From the NCBI GenBank assembly GCA_932294295.1, contig OW028584.1, forward strand, positions 5,092,907-5,156,906: a stretch of 64,000 nt of DNA. The letters are read 5' to 3'. A program made the position numbers and the translations under genes. The stretch is from Alitta virens. Taxonomy: Eukaryota; Annelida; Polychaeta; Phyllodocida; Nereididae. The number at the start of each line of letters is the position of its first letter. The stretch's first letter is position 1. The notes below the pieces were generated by a model that was given only the letters and a program-made list of their open reading frames with translations, was not told the origin of the DNA and did no database searches. Shown one piece after another: positions 29,931-42,720 of this stretch.

Positions 29931-30544
29931 CAGGTATTGTTTACATCGGCGATTAAATGACACAAAGATTACCAGCATGATTAAACCTATAGTAGTTACG
30001 TATCAATAAATCTATGACAAACAACTGCTACATTTTTCCTGTTCGTTTAACACATTTATGTGTTAGTAGGCCTACAGGTTAGAATGATGGGGCCCCAGAA
30101 TGCAGTGCGTTTTATATATCAATTGACAGGAAGTTAGGGTGATGCGAAAAACCTCCGTTGCATCTCCTCCGTGTTAAAACCCTGTCTGAAAAAAAGTCAC
30201 AAAATCCTAAAAAGAAGGAAAATTATGCAATAAATTTGCATTTTTCCATTTATTTTATCTATTAGGTGTCAGTACAGGAGTGGATTTGAAGGAAAAAAAT
30301 AATTCTGGGGTCTTTTCTCAAAAGTTCCTGTCAATCACTAACAATTTTATAATTTAAATAATCTATTCAATAGGCAACTTATAGAGAGTTTTCATATAAA
30401 AAAGAAAAACACCAGTGGCCCCTGAGTGATTGGAGGAGACGCAGCGGGACACTGATAGGCCTAGTGGGATACCTAATGACCTAGTGGAATCTTACGAAGT
30501 GAGGATGTGAGGGGAACTAATGGGATACCCCAAATCCCTTTCTA

Positions 30545-31065
30545 GTCGATTCGTCACTGCGCAATTCGTCCAAGCCAAAACTGGTCCATTCATCACTCGA
30601 AAAAAGTCTGTTTGTCACCCAAATTTTTTTTAAATATTTATAATTTCAGGCACAGGCTTTCCGCCGGTTAGCCTTACTCTACATCCATCAGCCAATGCTT
30701 AATATCAATTAGCAAGCATGTGCCGTTCATGTGATTATAAATCACTAGGTTACAATAGCACTTAACAAGTAGAAGCCGTTTTCTGGGATTCTGTACGCTG
30801 ACGTGTTTTCTTTTATTCATGATTGTATTTAGTTAGTCCATCAGGCATCGCATGCTTATAAATAAGCTATTACCATTCAATTAAATTAGCGTTAGATATT
30901 TATTTTTCGCTAGTACATAATAGCAATAATGTAACATTCTGAACTTTTAAATGTTGGTGACGTAGCGGGTGATGAATCGACCAGTTTCGGGTGATGAACC
31001 GACTTTTTTTTGGGTGAAGAATAGACACGTTTTGGCTGGGACGAATCGCGCAGTGACAAATCGAC
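30545..31065. mobile_element. MITE with about 90-bp inverted repeats, 521 bp
   Basis: Left end GTCGATTCGTCACTGCGC and right end the reverse complement of GTCGATTTGTCACTGCGC; 34 of the first 37 bp match. Homology continues inward through GATTCATCACCC-like units for about 90 bp per arm. It is non-coding. It interrupts a field of degenerate TGGGATACC repeats that continues on both sides, so it inserted into them. Confidence 0.75.
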
Positions 31066-34000
31066 CTGCTACCCCCCTAATCAGACATAGTGGGTCCCCT
31101 GTTAGGGAGTCAGGAGATCAGGAGATGCAATGGGATACCCACAAGATACTGAGGACCTATGAGGACCCAGTTCGACACCCCAAGTAATGAGGAAGTGAGG
31201 AGACCCAGGGATACCACAGTGATATTGAGGAAGTGAAGATAAAAAAATAAATAATATAAAGGATACTCAATGGGATACTATGGTGCTACTCAGACCTACT
31301 GGGCCCCTGTTATGAAAAACTAATTGCTCCCTGGAGGGTGCTGGCTGGGTCAACCCAGTAGGCACCTGGGGATCCCAGTAGAACTCCACAAAGGTGGTAT
31401 CTAGGCATGTATCAAGATTTGCGCCTGTGTAAAATGCGGGTCGGTGTAAAATGCGCACCACGTAGACATTGCGGACCACCACTTAAAGAAGGCATCATTG
31501 TCTTAAATTTGCAAAATTGAAGGATGTAGATCTCATAGTTTATGTGTAGAGCTCCATACAGATGAAAATGTGCATGATAATTTAACCCCCCCCCCCCCAG
31601 CTTCATTGAACTATGTTAGTCACATCATAGCGAATTAAACACTAGCTAAGTCCAATAAATATATCTTATAATTTTAGGAATTTATGAACATTGAAATTAG
31701 TATTTAAAAGTGATGCGAACCGGACTGCCTTAGACCGGCAGGAAAATACCATTTCATTTTATGCTGGACTAGTATTGGACCAGTACAAAGGGCAAGTTAT
31801 TTTAAGAAATATCAATGGCAAATTTAGATAAAATATCTTACATTCAGTATGATTTACACTTTCATTTCCAAAGCATGTTAATACACTTAGTACACACACT
31901 ACACAGTCTAATTATAATTAAACTTAATGACATTTAAGCCAATTGAGCAGTAGATGAATTTATCAATATTAGTTTCCATGAAAACATGGAGTGTATTTTT
32001 TGTTTATTTATTTTTTAATGGATCAATGCCAGAACTTCACATTAGGGAATTTACAGTTATGGTCATAAATAAATATCTTATGCGCTCTTACCATTTCCCA
32101 TTAAGCAATAATGAATTAATGACACACTGATATATACATCAGTTATTTATTATATATCTTTTGTTGTGCTCCAGATTTAAGTGTCATATATAGGTGTGTG
32201 TATTTCACATGAGTCTCTTTAACCAATTTTACTAATCTGGTAATTTAAGCATAGTGTGGACATGATATTGCCTCTTGTAAGGTTATTTTTTTTTGTCATT
32301 TGCAGTTTATAAAAGAAAAATAAATAGACTGAAATGTGTCATATTTTATTTAGTTTTGAAAACGTTTTTCGAGAAGACACTGATGTGTTATACATTATGA
32401 TACATGTATTTGCAAATTCATATGAGAAAAAACCAATGTTTTATATAATATGATATTTGGAAATTGCGAGTGTTAAGTAAAAAAAATGTTGGAATTTCAG
32501 TGGAGCCTTAGCTCAGTTTTCTTATCTCAGTTTTTGAGTTCCATGAACTGCTCCATTGCAGCTACCAAAACTGTGATTTAAGCAAGTAGCAAAATATGTC
32601 GTTGACCGCTCCAGCGAGAAAACCAGACCACCTATGGACCGAATCAGTACCAACCCCTTTTTGGTCCAGTACCACCAGTACCACCAGTACATACTCTCTT
32701 GCCGACATAGCAGATGGAGGGCCTGACTGATTTCAAAGTGGCAAAAAATTACTTATACTATGCACGTTGAAAGCAATGCATGGCTAAACAAAATAGTCTT
32801 TTAAACATGCTGCATAGCACAGCAACTTCTGATGAGCAAAATGAGTAATGGAGTAGTAGTAAGATAAGTTAATTGAGACTCTTGAATGCTTGCTCCACTA
32901 TCCTGTCGGTTGCTGGCCTGTTGCTCAACTTGAAATCCCCCAGAGTCCTCATGGCTTTGCCGTTTGCTTATGTCTTTCTGATGCAACTGGACATCAGGCT
33001 TGTAAATTTGAAGAGATATATGACCAATTAGAGAAGCCTAGCGGTCGGTCCAGAGGACCAGGTAAAAATTTTTGACTAGCAATTACACCTCTGATGAATA
33101 TCCAATCATTGAATATTCAATAAACTTTACTGTTCGTTGAATATTCAATAAATCTCCAATATCAAAAGGCCTTAATCGGTAAGGTAGAATTCACTTTTTA
33201 ATCACAGCAATCCAGAAGATAATATCCAGAAGAATTGGACGATAATATAATGATGATGATCAATGCTGATGAACGCTGTGAGACGAAATGATGCCTCTCC
33301 CAACATGGCGGTTCTATTTATAATCAGGCATCCGTACTCACTCCGTGTCAGTCTATCTGGACACTGTGTTGACACCTTGTTCGCTCCGGCCTCTCCTTAT
33401 TGACATCGTGTGACACCTTGTACATAACGGGGTTCACAGGGTTATTCAAATGACATGTAACCCACTCTTCTTGTTCACTCCGTGTTGACTCTGTGTTGCC
33501 CCGTGTTCACTCGTGTGGAACCGTGTTGGTCCTTGTACTCTTCGGCATAAATGGCGGTGAAATTTTCATGCCCAGTTGACGCCGGACTTAGTCGGAGATA
33601 ACACAAAGTATTCCGGAGTCAATACGGAGATTCCCGGATATTTGCAGAGTCTACTGGGAGTCCAAACGGATCAACATGGATTAAATTACTCCGGGACATT
33701 CATTTGATATTCAGTCAAGGGGGGCAGGGGGATGATACTTAGGCCATTGGGGGGCCGCGGTGACCCTCTTCCCAAGGCAACAACCCTTCTCCCTTGCCCC
33801 CCTGTGGAATATTCAATCATTGAATATTCGATGAACTTTACTGTACGTTGAATATTCAACGAATCTCCAATATCAAATGAAAGATGATTCTTTATGCCAT
33901 TGGGGGGCCGTAGTGACCTTTTCCCCAGGCACAGACCCTTCTCCCTTGCCCCCCTGGCGAATCTTCAACCGTTTGACATTCATTTGATATTCGGTCAAGA

Positions 34001-34289
34001 GGGGCAGGGGATGATAGTTAGGCCATTGGGGGGCCACGGTGACCCTCTCCCCCAAGGCACTGACCCTTCTCACTAGCCCCCCTGGCGAATCTTCAACCAT
34101 TTGACATACATTTGATATTCGGTCAAGGGGGCCGGGGGGGGGGGGTTATAGTTAGGCCATTGGGAGGCCGCGGTGACCCTTTTCCCCAGGCACCGACCCT
34201 TCTCCCTTGCCCCTCTGAACTTTACTGTTCATTGAATATTCAACGAATGTCCAATATCCAATATCCAATGAACTTGACTGGCCTTGGTT

Positions 34290-35080
34290 TTTGCCTAATT
34301 TTAATTAGCTGAAAACCATACATTTTCCATTTAACAATGGCTCTTTGTCGGACTGACTGGTTGCTATCTGCTAGCATTGCCATGAGGTTGTTTTCAGGAT
34401 GTGAAAAAAAAGCATTTCTTTCCAAAGTTTCAATAGCAATTGCATGAACTTGCTTGTTTGGAAACTGGATTATGGATTGAATAAGTGAGAAAAAATTCTT
34501 TGGCCATTAGTGATTTTAGGATTCATTTTGATCACAAACCAGCCTGGGAAATATATCCTGACACAAAATCATGCTATGGTCGTTAACACTGTGCTAGGTT
34601 TTTTGCCGGGAAACATAAAATCTCAGGATTCTGCATGCCAGAGTTAACCATCTTGAGTGAACAAAAGGACCTACTTCAAGAAGTTGGAGATCTTCCTCAA
34701 CAGAACCTGTTATCAGTGCCCAGCAAATCCTATATCCATAATACTGGTCACTACTTAGATCATTCAATACATCATCTGGAAGATGAGGAAAGTCAGGGTT
34801 TTGATACGTTTGAATTTAACAACACTCCAGTCTGAGACTACCCACAATTGTAGGCCTGAAAAGCTATCAGGGCCACTGGTAGTGCATATATCTCTTGAAA
34901 AACATACCGCAATGGCAACTCATTCGTATGGAGCAAGCAAATGCACCACTGTAAAAGTTTATCAAGAAGCTCTTCTAAACATCTCAGTGCACCAGAATGC
35001 TTGCCAGTCATTACGGTGGTGCCATCAGAGCCAACAATCACTAGTTTGGCTTCAGCTTTTGTATCTTTGATGGCATTGTA
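34290..35080 (-). pseudogene. Broken ORF of an uncharacterised invertebrate (probably transposon-derived) protein
   Basis: Three minus-strand blocks in the same order as one protein. 35080-34840: KLVIVGSDGTTVMTGKHSG and CICLLHTNELPLR. About 34830-34590: FPHLPDDVLNDLSSDQYYG, then VGPFVHSRWLTLACRILRFY. 34425-34290: ERNAFFSHPENNLMAMLADS. From memory these recall a widespread, lineage-expanded protein of cnidarians, aphids and marine invertebrates with a GxDGTxxNTG...LLHxNELPLRHLF motif, usually left uncharacterised. Frame breaks separate the blocks, so it is not functional as it stands. It runs straight into the terminus of the 27398-34277 element, suggesting that this element inserted in or next to it. 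Confidence 0.55.
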
Positions 35081-36534
35081 TACTCAAGGCAATTAGAACA
35101 AATATTTTTATGAGATATGTTATCTTAATCATGTAAGTTCAGACAATATTCATTTTGATAAGATGAAAACCTTTACTTCATGCTGGTTATTATGCCTTAA
35201 TCGTCGTAAGTTGTCGAACGGAAATACAGACCTTTAAAGATGCCTAATTTTCAGCAGATTTGCACACGTGTCTTAACATTTTGATAAAGATCTTTCCAAA
35301 AATTTAGTTGCCTACAGACATAAAATTTAAGTCTGAAAAACAAAGGAAAAAAATGTCAAGTTTATACTGTGTGCAGAGGAAATATATGCATGTCAGCCGA
35401 TATGAATACATATTTAGCACCCCTTTCCATTGTTTCCCAGTGGAATCAGTGAGGGGGAGTTATAAAACTTGGGTCAATTACATTACCGTCATTAGGACGG
35501 TAGCGAAACGCAGTGTGAACCTTTGAAGTATCGAATTGTCCAATCCTTCTCTAGTTCATCCAAGCTCTAATGAAAGTCTGAATTTATTCAGATTTCACAG
35601 GTTTTGGAAGAGCTTGACTTTGAAATCGTCTTATTAAGCAATTAAGTAACAGTGAAATAAAACCCCTTTCATGGACAATCAGCGTCGCACTGGCTGGGGA
35701 GAGGCAGTGGCCCTCAAAAGTTGAATAGCAATTTGTTCATGTTTTCCATTATTATGGGAAAAGTATGAACTAACTGTCATGGCAAAGGGTTGAAAGTACA
35801 ATGATTTAGAAATTTAGAAATCTACATTTCGTGCTTGTGGACCTGTATGATAATAATGGTTGAGATGTGTCAGTTTTGGATAATAATAATAACTATAAAT
35901 TGCTACATTAAAATTGATGTATTGCTGGTGCTATATTGTTATGATGATATCCATAAAATGTTGCAGAAACTGTTTATGTGCATGTTTTAAAAAGTTCTGG
36001 ACCAAATTGTATTGTTACTGAGACTATCTTTGGGTACATCACCAATCACTATAAATAGTGTTTGCCAAATTATAATGCACTGCACTTCAGATTTTGTGAA
36101 AACATAAGTTCACAAGTCTATAGTCAAAAGTTCACAGAGTAATTTCTGTAATCTGCCATGGGTATGCTGCTGCAGCAGCCTATGTTTTTATCAGCCAACA
36201 GGCTTTGCATGCCATCCTCCATGGTAGACAATGGAAATCCAAATAATAATTTAAGAGTAAAACTAATTATTTGTTGTCAAAAATGCACGTACCTACTTGT
36301 CCAACTATGGAAAATAAACCAATTGTTATTGTGTGGTAAAGAATAAATAGTGTGTTGGAAGCGCATGAAGTTAAGTTTTTATCGCAATTTATTCCAATAT
36401 GTAATTGCGTCAATTGTGAACAAACCACCAGTGTCAAGTGAACTGTTGTCAAAACCACTTAACATTGCTTTATAACTGCATGAAAGTAATTTTGTGTAGA
36501 AAAAAAAAGAAGAAATGAAAGAAAGAAAGGATAT

Positions 36535-36582
<48 letters not shown>

Positions 36583-36620
36583 GTAGAACTCAAAGGGCTT
36601 AGTTCAATGCTCAATTGTAA
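35081..36620. other. Intergenic, nothing recognised
   Basis: AT-rich sequence without coding signal. A (GATA)n microsatellite lies at about 36537-36582, just before the left end of the 17-kb element. Confidence 0.6.
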
Positions 36621-37480
36621 TTACTGATAATACGGCTAACTGTACTTTGCGGAACGGAACGGAACGAAACCGAAAGGGGGGTCACTTCAGAAAATGTTAG
36701 TTTAGGCATCATGAATAAGGGGTGTTTGTTCTTATCAGTCAGAACAATCTGTTGAACATTAATTTCACACTGACTTAAAGCATCCATTAGGTGATTAGGA
36801 AGGGGTAGCATAGTAACATACACTTGATTGAAAATGAAGCTTAAAATGCACCTGCAGTTTATAAAGATGAGATGATTCACTGTGTAAAATAAAATAAATA
36901 GTAGAACCCTGCCATTACGACCACCCAATGTCCATAATTCATTTTATTCATGTTGAAAAACAGAATCAATCTTAACCTTGTTTTACATTATTTTTGTCCT
37001 TTTTAACTTTAATTCTTTCTTAGAGTCCTTATTTATCTGTTTATGCTGAAATATGTATTCATAAGTGTATGTACAGTAAGACCGATATTTGGCAAATTGG
37101 AGATTTATTTATCTTTTTTTATATTTCAATAAAGTCATCACCAGGATCAAAGAGCAAAACATGTCACATGTCTAAACGAAGAAAATAAAAAAAAATTGCA
37201 TTAACTGCAATTCTCAAAGACTATTCTTGATTGACAGGTTCCTATTTAGCTGGTGATAGCATTTTTTAATCTAAAGTATGGGGATTTTTATTTGACAGGT
37301 GAACTTGATTTTAATAGGACCAATTAATATTTTTGCATTTACCTAGTAGTAGACATTCCATGAATAATTCAAGCACCAGTGAGAATAATTTGTTTTTTAA
37401 ATATGTATTTAATTCAAATATGTTGACATTTATTTATGTTGTTGTGTAAATTAATTAATTTCTATTTTGATTTTTCTATG

Positions 37481-37525
37481 TTTCGCAATCTACAGTTATC
37501 TCTTGGGATAACTGTATATTGCGGA
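37481..37525. repeat. Palindromic junction 1 of the 17-kb element
   Basis: TTTCGCAATCTACAGTTATC meets GGGATAACTGTATATTGCGG: an inverted repeat with a degenerate centre (TCTT). Confidence 0.8.
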
Positions 37526-39240
37526 ACGGAACAGAACGAAAGTCCTACAGAGGGCAGCATGGGTAATTACTTGTGAAATAGCTCAGGTCATGAACTGTGT
37601 CAAGCTGCTCACAGCGCCTCCTCTCCTACCGTCATTTTACCTTGCACTCCCCCTTGTGCGCAAGTTGGAACTGTGTGTGTGTAGGCCTGATGCATACACG
37701 TTTGAGAGAGGCTTCTCAGTTTTCAGTTTATGATTTAAACAAGTTAATATGCACTCAAATTAAAGTGTATTTTTTCAAATGTTCACAGCTTTTGCTACGT
37801 CTTAACAGCCCAAACTTGACCAACCCTGGTTCAGGCCGTTTGCATCACCCAAGTCCGACTCCAGGCACTGTCAAATGAGTGATTGATTGATCAATCAATC
37901 TATCTATAGTACTCGTTTTGTATTAGAGCCCTAAAAACAGAAATAGGCAATTCAAAAATACATTGTCGTAATGACAATAGGATAGCACACTTCAGTTTAC
38001 AATTCCAGGGTTGTCTGTCTTTGAATTTTAAAACAAAATAGGAATCATGGAGCAAAGAATAACATGAAATTTACTCTCCAGCAAAGGAAACCATCAGCTG
38101 TACAACTAGCAGTGGCTGAGCAGGGCGAGGCAAACACCAGCAGCAGCAAATCAATCAATCAATCAGTCAGTTTCTCCCATGAGTTTACTTAAGAAACAGT
38201 GATCAGTCATAATAATATTTATTATCTTATCTTATCCAACACGTTTTACCAGTTTCTTCCCTCCACTTAAATGAATGAATTTTATATATCCCATATTAGA
38301 ACGTTTTACAAACGTTTTATCAACTGAATTTACTTAGCAAATTTAACAACAATATTTTCAAATTAATGTTTATTTATATAATGTATCATAATGTAATGCC
38401 CTATTTATATGAAACAAGAAACCGGCTGATCACGTATATTGATTTCAGCGTCATTTTTTACCAAACCCAGAGAAACTTTAAAATGAATGTAGTGTTGTTA
38501 CGAATTTTTACTGAGAGAAAGAGAGATAACTAATTTTTTTCTTGTAGTTATAAAGAGAGAGAAGAGGGAGAGAGAAAATTTATTTGGATCTTGATTACAA
38601 ACAAAAACACGTATATATGAAATAACCCTTGAAGGGCGCTGGCATTACAGCCCCTGCGTCAAACAATTATCATTGGATATTAAGCCAATAATTTCAGTGT
38701 AAATAAATAAATAATGATGATAATTTAAAATGATAATACAAAAGTTGTTAGGGTTAGTTGATTTGATTATGATGATGTAAAGGATTTTGTAGAAGGACTG
38801 AGTTAAATTTAAAAAAATCTCTCTTATTCATACAAATGTAACAATTTTCCAACAGGCAATGCTCATTATTTTGTTCTAACAAAAAATTCTTTACATTAAT
38901 AGAAAATCCTTTCTTTGAAAGAGTCACTACTTTATCTAGTATACTTGCACTTCATGTAGTTTTTGTAAAAGATATCTTATATTTATGTTTGCAAAGGTAT
39001 GGAATAGTCTTGGACTTAAGTAATTTTGATTTCGAGTATTGTATATATGTATGATGCTAATGGTTATGATGCAACAACCAGGAAAAAAACTGGGAGGGAT
39101 TTCTAGTCCCAATTAACCCCCCCCCCCTTCCCGTATACGCCACATAAATTTACACATATATATACCACATACAGGAACTGGCCCCCGTTCTGGAGCTGCT
39201 CCCCCCCCCCCACCCATCTGAGTAGTACGTCCATGTATAC

Positions 39241-39298
39241 GTTCCGTTTCTCAATCTACAGTTATCCCAGGGGATAACTGCATTTTGCGAAACGAAAC
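39241..39298. repeat. Palindromic junction 2
   Basis: GTTCCGTTTC...ACAGTTATCCC | GGGATAACTG...TTTTGCGAAACGAAAC, arms about 27 bp. Confidence 0.85.
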
Positions 39299-39593
39299 AA
39301 ATCTAGGTACACATCCATGGTCATTGGGGGAGTTGGGGGGGGGGGGGGGGCGATCTGCGAACTCGGACAAAAATGAGGGACATGCTTGCTTGGCTGGGGG
39401 GGGGGGGGGAGCACACTAACACTAACGTACCAGGTATGCCAGACTCAAAATGTCTTTATAATTGCCCCTTATTAAGGATCTACTGGTCTGGCGGTCTACC
39501 TATCTTATCTTAGATTATCTCTTATGCTTATAAGTTTTCTTAAGACAGTAGATTTAATTGACTGTAAAATTAAAAGTCGTTTTACACAATTTT

Positions 39594-40175
39594 TTTGTGT
39601 ACACATGGGCTTTTTGTATTCGGCGCCCAGCGCCCAGCCAGGAAATAGACCATAGACCCTTTAGTGGACATTATGCGGTGGTTGCCATTAGGGTGGGGGG
39701 GGGGGGTGGTTCGGCTATTTCCTCAACATTTAACCAATCTTACCCTGGTATTTATGATATTATTCAGATATTATCTTCATGATTTAATCTAACAAGTCGC
39801 AGTGTTATGCCATAAACATTAGCTTATTAGAAAATAGTAGGTCTAAATCTGACACAAGTGAATTCTATGCTTATAAAAATTTTGCCTCTTTGATCTCTAA
39901 TATCCAAGGTCCTACTAATCACTGGTCTCGACCAGATGGCATTAGAGTTATGTAGTTAAATACCGCTGGAAAAAACCCTTGCCCTCCCCACAGAAGATCA
40001 TCTAATGCAACAAAATTCTTGAATATCTTATTTATTTTACAATGTATACGTCTATATGGCAGATTCTTTATTCTCTTCTGACTCCATGGTCAGATGCCAT
40101 TTTGGGGTTATCAAAGCACTGGGCGCTGGGCGCGGGCGCTGGGCGCCGATTACAAAAAGCCTACACATGTGTATA
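39594..40175. mobile_element. MITE with GGCGCCCAGCGCCC terminal repeats
   Basis: The left arm GGCTTTTTGTATTCGGCGCC followed by CAGCGCCCAG is matched inverted at 40118-40161 (TGGGCGCTGGGCGCCGATTA, CAAAAAGCC). TGTGTACACATG-like borders lie outside. The right arm has a duplicated GGGCGCTGGGCGC unit. The same terminal motif recurs singly near 46715 and 51165, so this is a repeated family. No coding capacity. Confidence 0.7.
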
Positions 40176-40510
40176 CTTATGAAAGTATTCAAGTGAACTT
40201 TACAAAGTAGTGAAACGGAACTTCTTTTGAAATTTGGAAGTTTAAACAGGTTTTCTTTTACACCTACTAGCACCAACTGTTTTATTTTTCTAAGCATATC
40301 AATACTTAATTATATATAATTTATTAATATATTTTGTAAATAAATAATGCATATAGAGCTCTGACCATCCTATCTCTCAATCTGAGGGACTGCATTTTTC
40401 TTGATATTTTTTAAAACCTTAACATTGTCACAACTGCATAATGATGAATCAAGTATCAACACTGAAAATACTGTCAATGGTACGGAAAAAAGCACAGAAA
40501 TAGTCCCTTG

Positions 40511-40650
40511 TAGTTGCCTTTGAAATAGTTAGAACAAGGTGGCATTGTTGCAGACATATGTGGACATTTAGATAGCATCTATCACCACCTTGTTAATGGG
40601 CAATTATCCACAAGCTGAAGACCGTAAAATCTCATAAATGGGCATAGCTA
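40511..40650. repeat. Conserved 140-bp block, copy A
   Basis: GACATATGTGGACATTTAGA and GACCGTAAAATCTCATAAAT, with an internal inverted pair AACAAGGTGG/CCACCTTGTT. It is paralogous to 49643-49784. Confidence 0.85.
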
Positions 40651-41804
40651 CGTATTCGTGAGAAATATTTTCCACTAAGGAGTAATAAATCTCAGGTCAT
40701 TTGTAGTCACTATGCATGATGTACATATATTTAGGCCTACATATATTATGATGTACATATTTTATGTTCTTGTAATCATTGTTTTATTTATTGTGTAACA
40801 GGATCAATTTGAAAAACAGCTTTTGGCTGAATGTTTATCAAATTCTAAAGTAATTTCATTTCATGTTCAAGAAATAATTTGTCATACCATTTTTAATACC
40901 TTGAAATATGGTCCTACACCTTTGAAAATTCTTCCTTCTTTTTTTTTTTTATTTCTTTTTTTTAAATAGAACATCGGTCTTTCATAAACTTGCATATGAA
41001 CAATAACATACAGTATACATATATTTATTATAATTTTAGCATCAATATGTCATTTGTCTCGTCAATGTAGCTTTTAGTGGATAAATCATACCAAATAGTA
41101 TAATATTTTCTAAGTTTCTGGATTCAGATATTTTTTTAGCCTCAGCCATTATAAAGCCCACAAAAACACCCTTCATATGACCTATATTGTGTTGCTGATG
41201 TTGAGACATGAAATAGTTCACAAAACTGCCCCCATCCCTACATAGCTTTCGCCCCACAACGTACAGAAAAAGAAAAAAAGGTGGTGGATGTTTATTTTGA
41301 ATCCTACTGTAGTGTAAACAATGAATCAAATTTGTAATAAAAGTGTAAGAATGCAAATTTGCAATTATCAGCTGATTGGACTACACATTAATCAGAGGGT
41401 TTTTCCCATAATAGTTATAATATACATGTCATGTCTGGTATCATTCTGCATGTTCTTTTATGACTAATGCAATGGTGATATTAAATATTTATAATCTCCA
41501 TGTTCCACCAAGTTTGATACTTGAACTACAGTTTAACTAACCAACCTGCAAAAACTGAATTAGACCCATATGGTGCACACTTCACAGCTGCTAACTTGCT
41601 GCACTTGGCTGATCACATGGCCAGGGCTGAAGGGGGGGCACTCTCCAGAATTTTCCATTTCTATTATGTTTATTTTACACTATGTGATAAGATAACGCAA
41701 ATCAATTGTGATATTTAGTATAGTTCATCATTTAGACAATTTATATAGTGTAAGGTACTGAGGCTTCCTGTTTTGTTTTTGTTTGATTTGTTTCTGCCAA
41801 AAAG

Positions 41805-42135
41805 ACAAAATTTCTTGGAATCATTTTAAATGAAAACTTAGACTGGAAAGACCATAATTATCACTTATGAGTGGAACCAAATTAAAAAAAAACAATAGCT
41901 ATAATTTATAAGATAAAAGCTTGCCAACCGTTATCAACACTAAAGACATTATATCATGCTTTGATATATCCACATATGGTTTATGTATGGTGTTGTAGCT
42001 TGGGGTGGTGTATGGACTAAATAAAAGAGCTCTTAGGATGATCAGCAATTCAAATTACAATGCTCATACAGAGCCACTATTCAAATCGCAGAAAATATCG
42101 AAATTTCAGGATGTGTATGAACTTGAATCATGGAG
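41805..42135 (+). pseudogene. CR1/Jockey-type LINE reverse transcriptase C-terminus, broken
   Basis: Successive frames read KFLGIILNENLDWKDH, then KTIAIIYKIKACQPLSTLKT and YHALIYPHMVYVWCCSLGW, then NKRALRMISNSNYNAHTEPL. This is the recognised region downstream of the catalytic motif in CR1/Jockey-like LINEs. Stops and at least two frameshifts separate the pieces, and neither the catalytic domain nor the endonuclease is present. Confidence 0.75.
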
Positions 42136-42394
42136 TCACGAGAGAGTGACTCCATGCTTGAATGTTGTAAGGTATATTTAAAAAATAAAATAGTGAGACA
42201 CTATTTTACCTCAAAGAAAAATTGTCATTTTTTTAAAAGGATTGTCATAAGTTACCAACATAACTGGCCTAAGCCATCTGCTTCTGTCTACTCCTAGCTT
42301 ATAATCAGTTTACATCCACGGTTTACTGAAAGAAATATAAATGTAATTTAATTATTAAATTTAGTTAATTAATAATAATGCTACTTCCGCTTCC

Positions 42395-42720
42395 GCGCAC
42401 AGCTGACTTCGCCTGGGCCAATAGGAGCCCTTCTCTTAATCTCCTTATCACTCGCTATAAATTCAACCCCTCAACTCCCTTCATCATTCGCTTCATTAAT
42501 TTGAACGCTTATTAGCTTCGGGTCACGTATCCTCTAGCACACCCTGCACGCGCACGCGAATCTTTTAAATATAATCACACAAACCGGCTCTTGGGAATGT
42601 CAAGCATGTTTTTGGACGTCCACTAGAGCCTGTTTTGTGTGTATTTGTCGAAACTCATCTTTGAGTCATCGAGTGTAAGTGTTTGCATTACAGCCAATAA
42701 ATGGCACATTTTCCAAACCT
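42395..42720 (+). promoter_or_regulatory. Pol II promoter plus poly(A) signal cassette, candidate solo LTR
   Basis: CCAAT at 42418-42422, TATAAA at 42456-42461 and a TCATTC-type initiator about 30 nt on are followed, 240 nt downstream, by AATAAA at 42696-42701. Promoter and poly(A) signal packed into about 300 bp without an ORF is the layout of an LTR (U3-R-U5). LTR borders and a target duplication could not be fixed. Confidence 0.4.

Larger units (their letters stand above)
28030..33680. other. Interior of the foldback-like element
   Basis: Mostly non-coding AT-rich DNA. It holds the CRE/CCAAT cluster (29809-29930), a nested MITE (30545-31065), and degenerate short repeats built on TGGGATACC and GAGGAAGTGAGG that flank this MITE (30420-30545 and 31075-31270). 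A stretch of repeated CACTCCGTGTTGAC-like units lies at about 33330-33530. I see no gene. Confidence 0.5.
27398..34277. mobile_element. 6.9-kb foldback-like element with minisatellite inverted arms
   Basis: The left terminus starts TCAAGTTCATTGGATATTGG at 27398. The right terminus (34257-34277) is its exact reverse complement over 21 bp. Both arms (27398-28025; 33690-34277) consist of about 100-200 bp subrepeats in opposite orientation. The subrepeats mix AT-rich pieces (GTTGAATATTCAACGAAC) with GC-rich pieces (GGGGGAGAGGGTCACC; GGCCCCCCAATGGC). A further inverted fragment lies at about 33083-33165. No transposase ORF is in the 5.7-kb interior; open frames inside the arms are repeat artefacts. 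Clean target duplications were not found. Tandem-subrepeat TIRs are the hallmark of Foldback/Galileo-type elements, but class is unproven. Confidence 0.7.

Noticed and set aside
33300..33530. Repeated CCGTGTTGAC-like units as a CRISPR-like array
   Set aside because: Units are irregular in length and sequence with no constant spacers, in a eukaryotic repeat context.
34635..34835. 66-codon + strand ORF
   Set aside because: Shadow of the minus-strand pseudogene, whose translation is recognisable.
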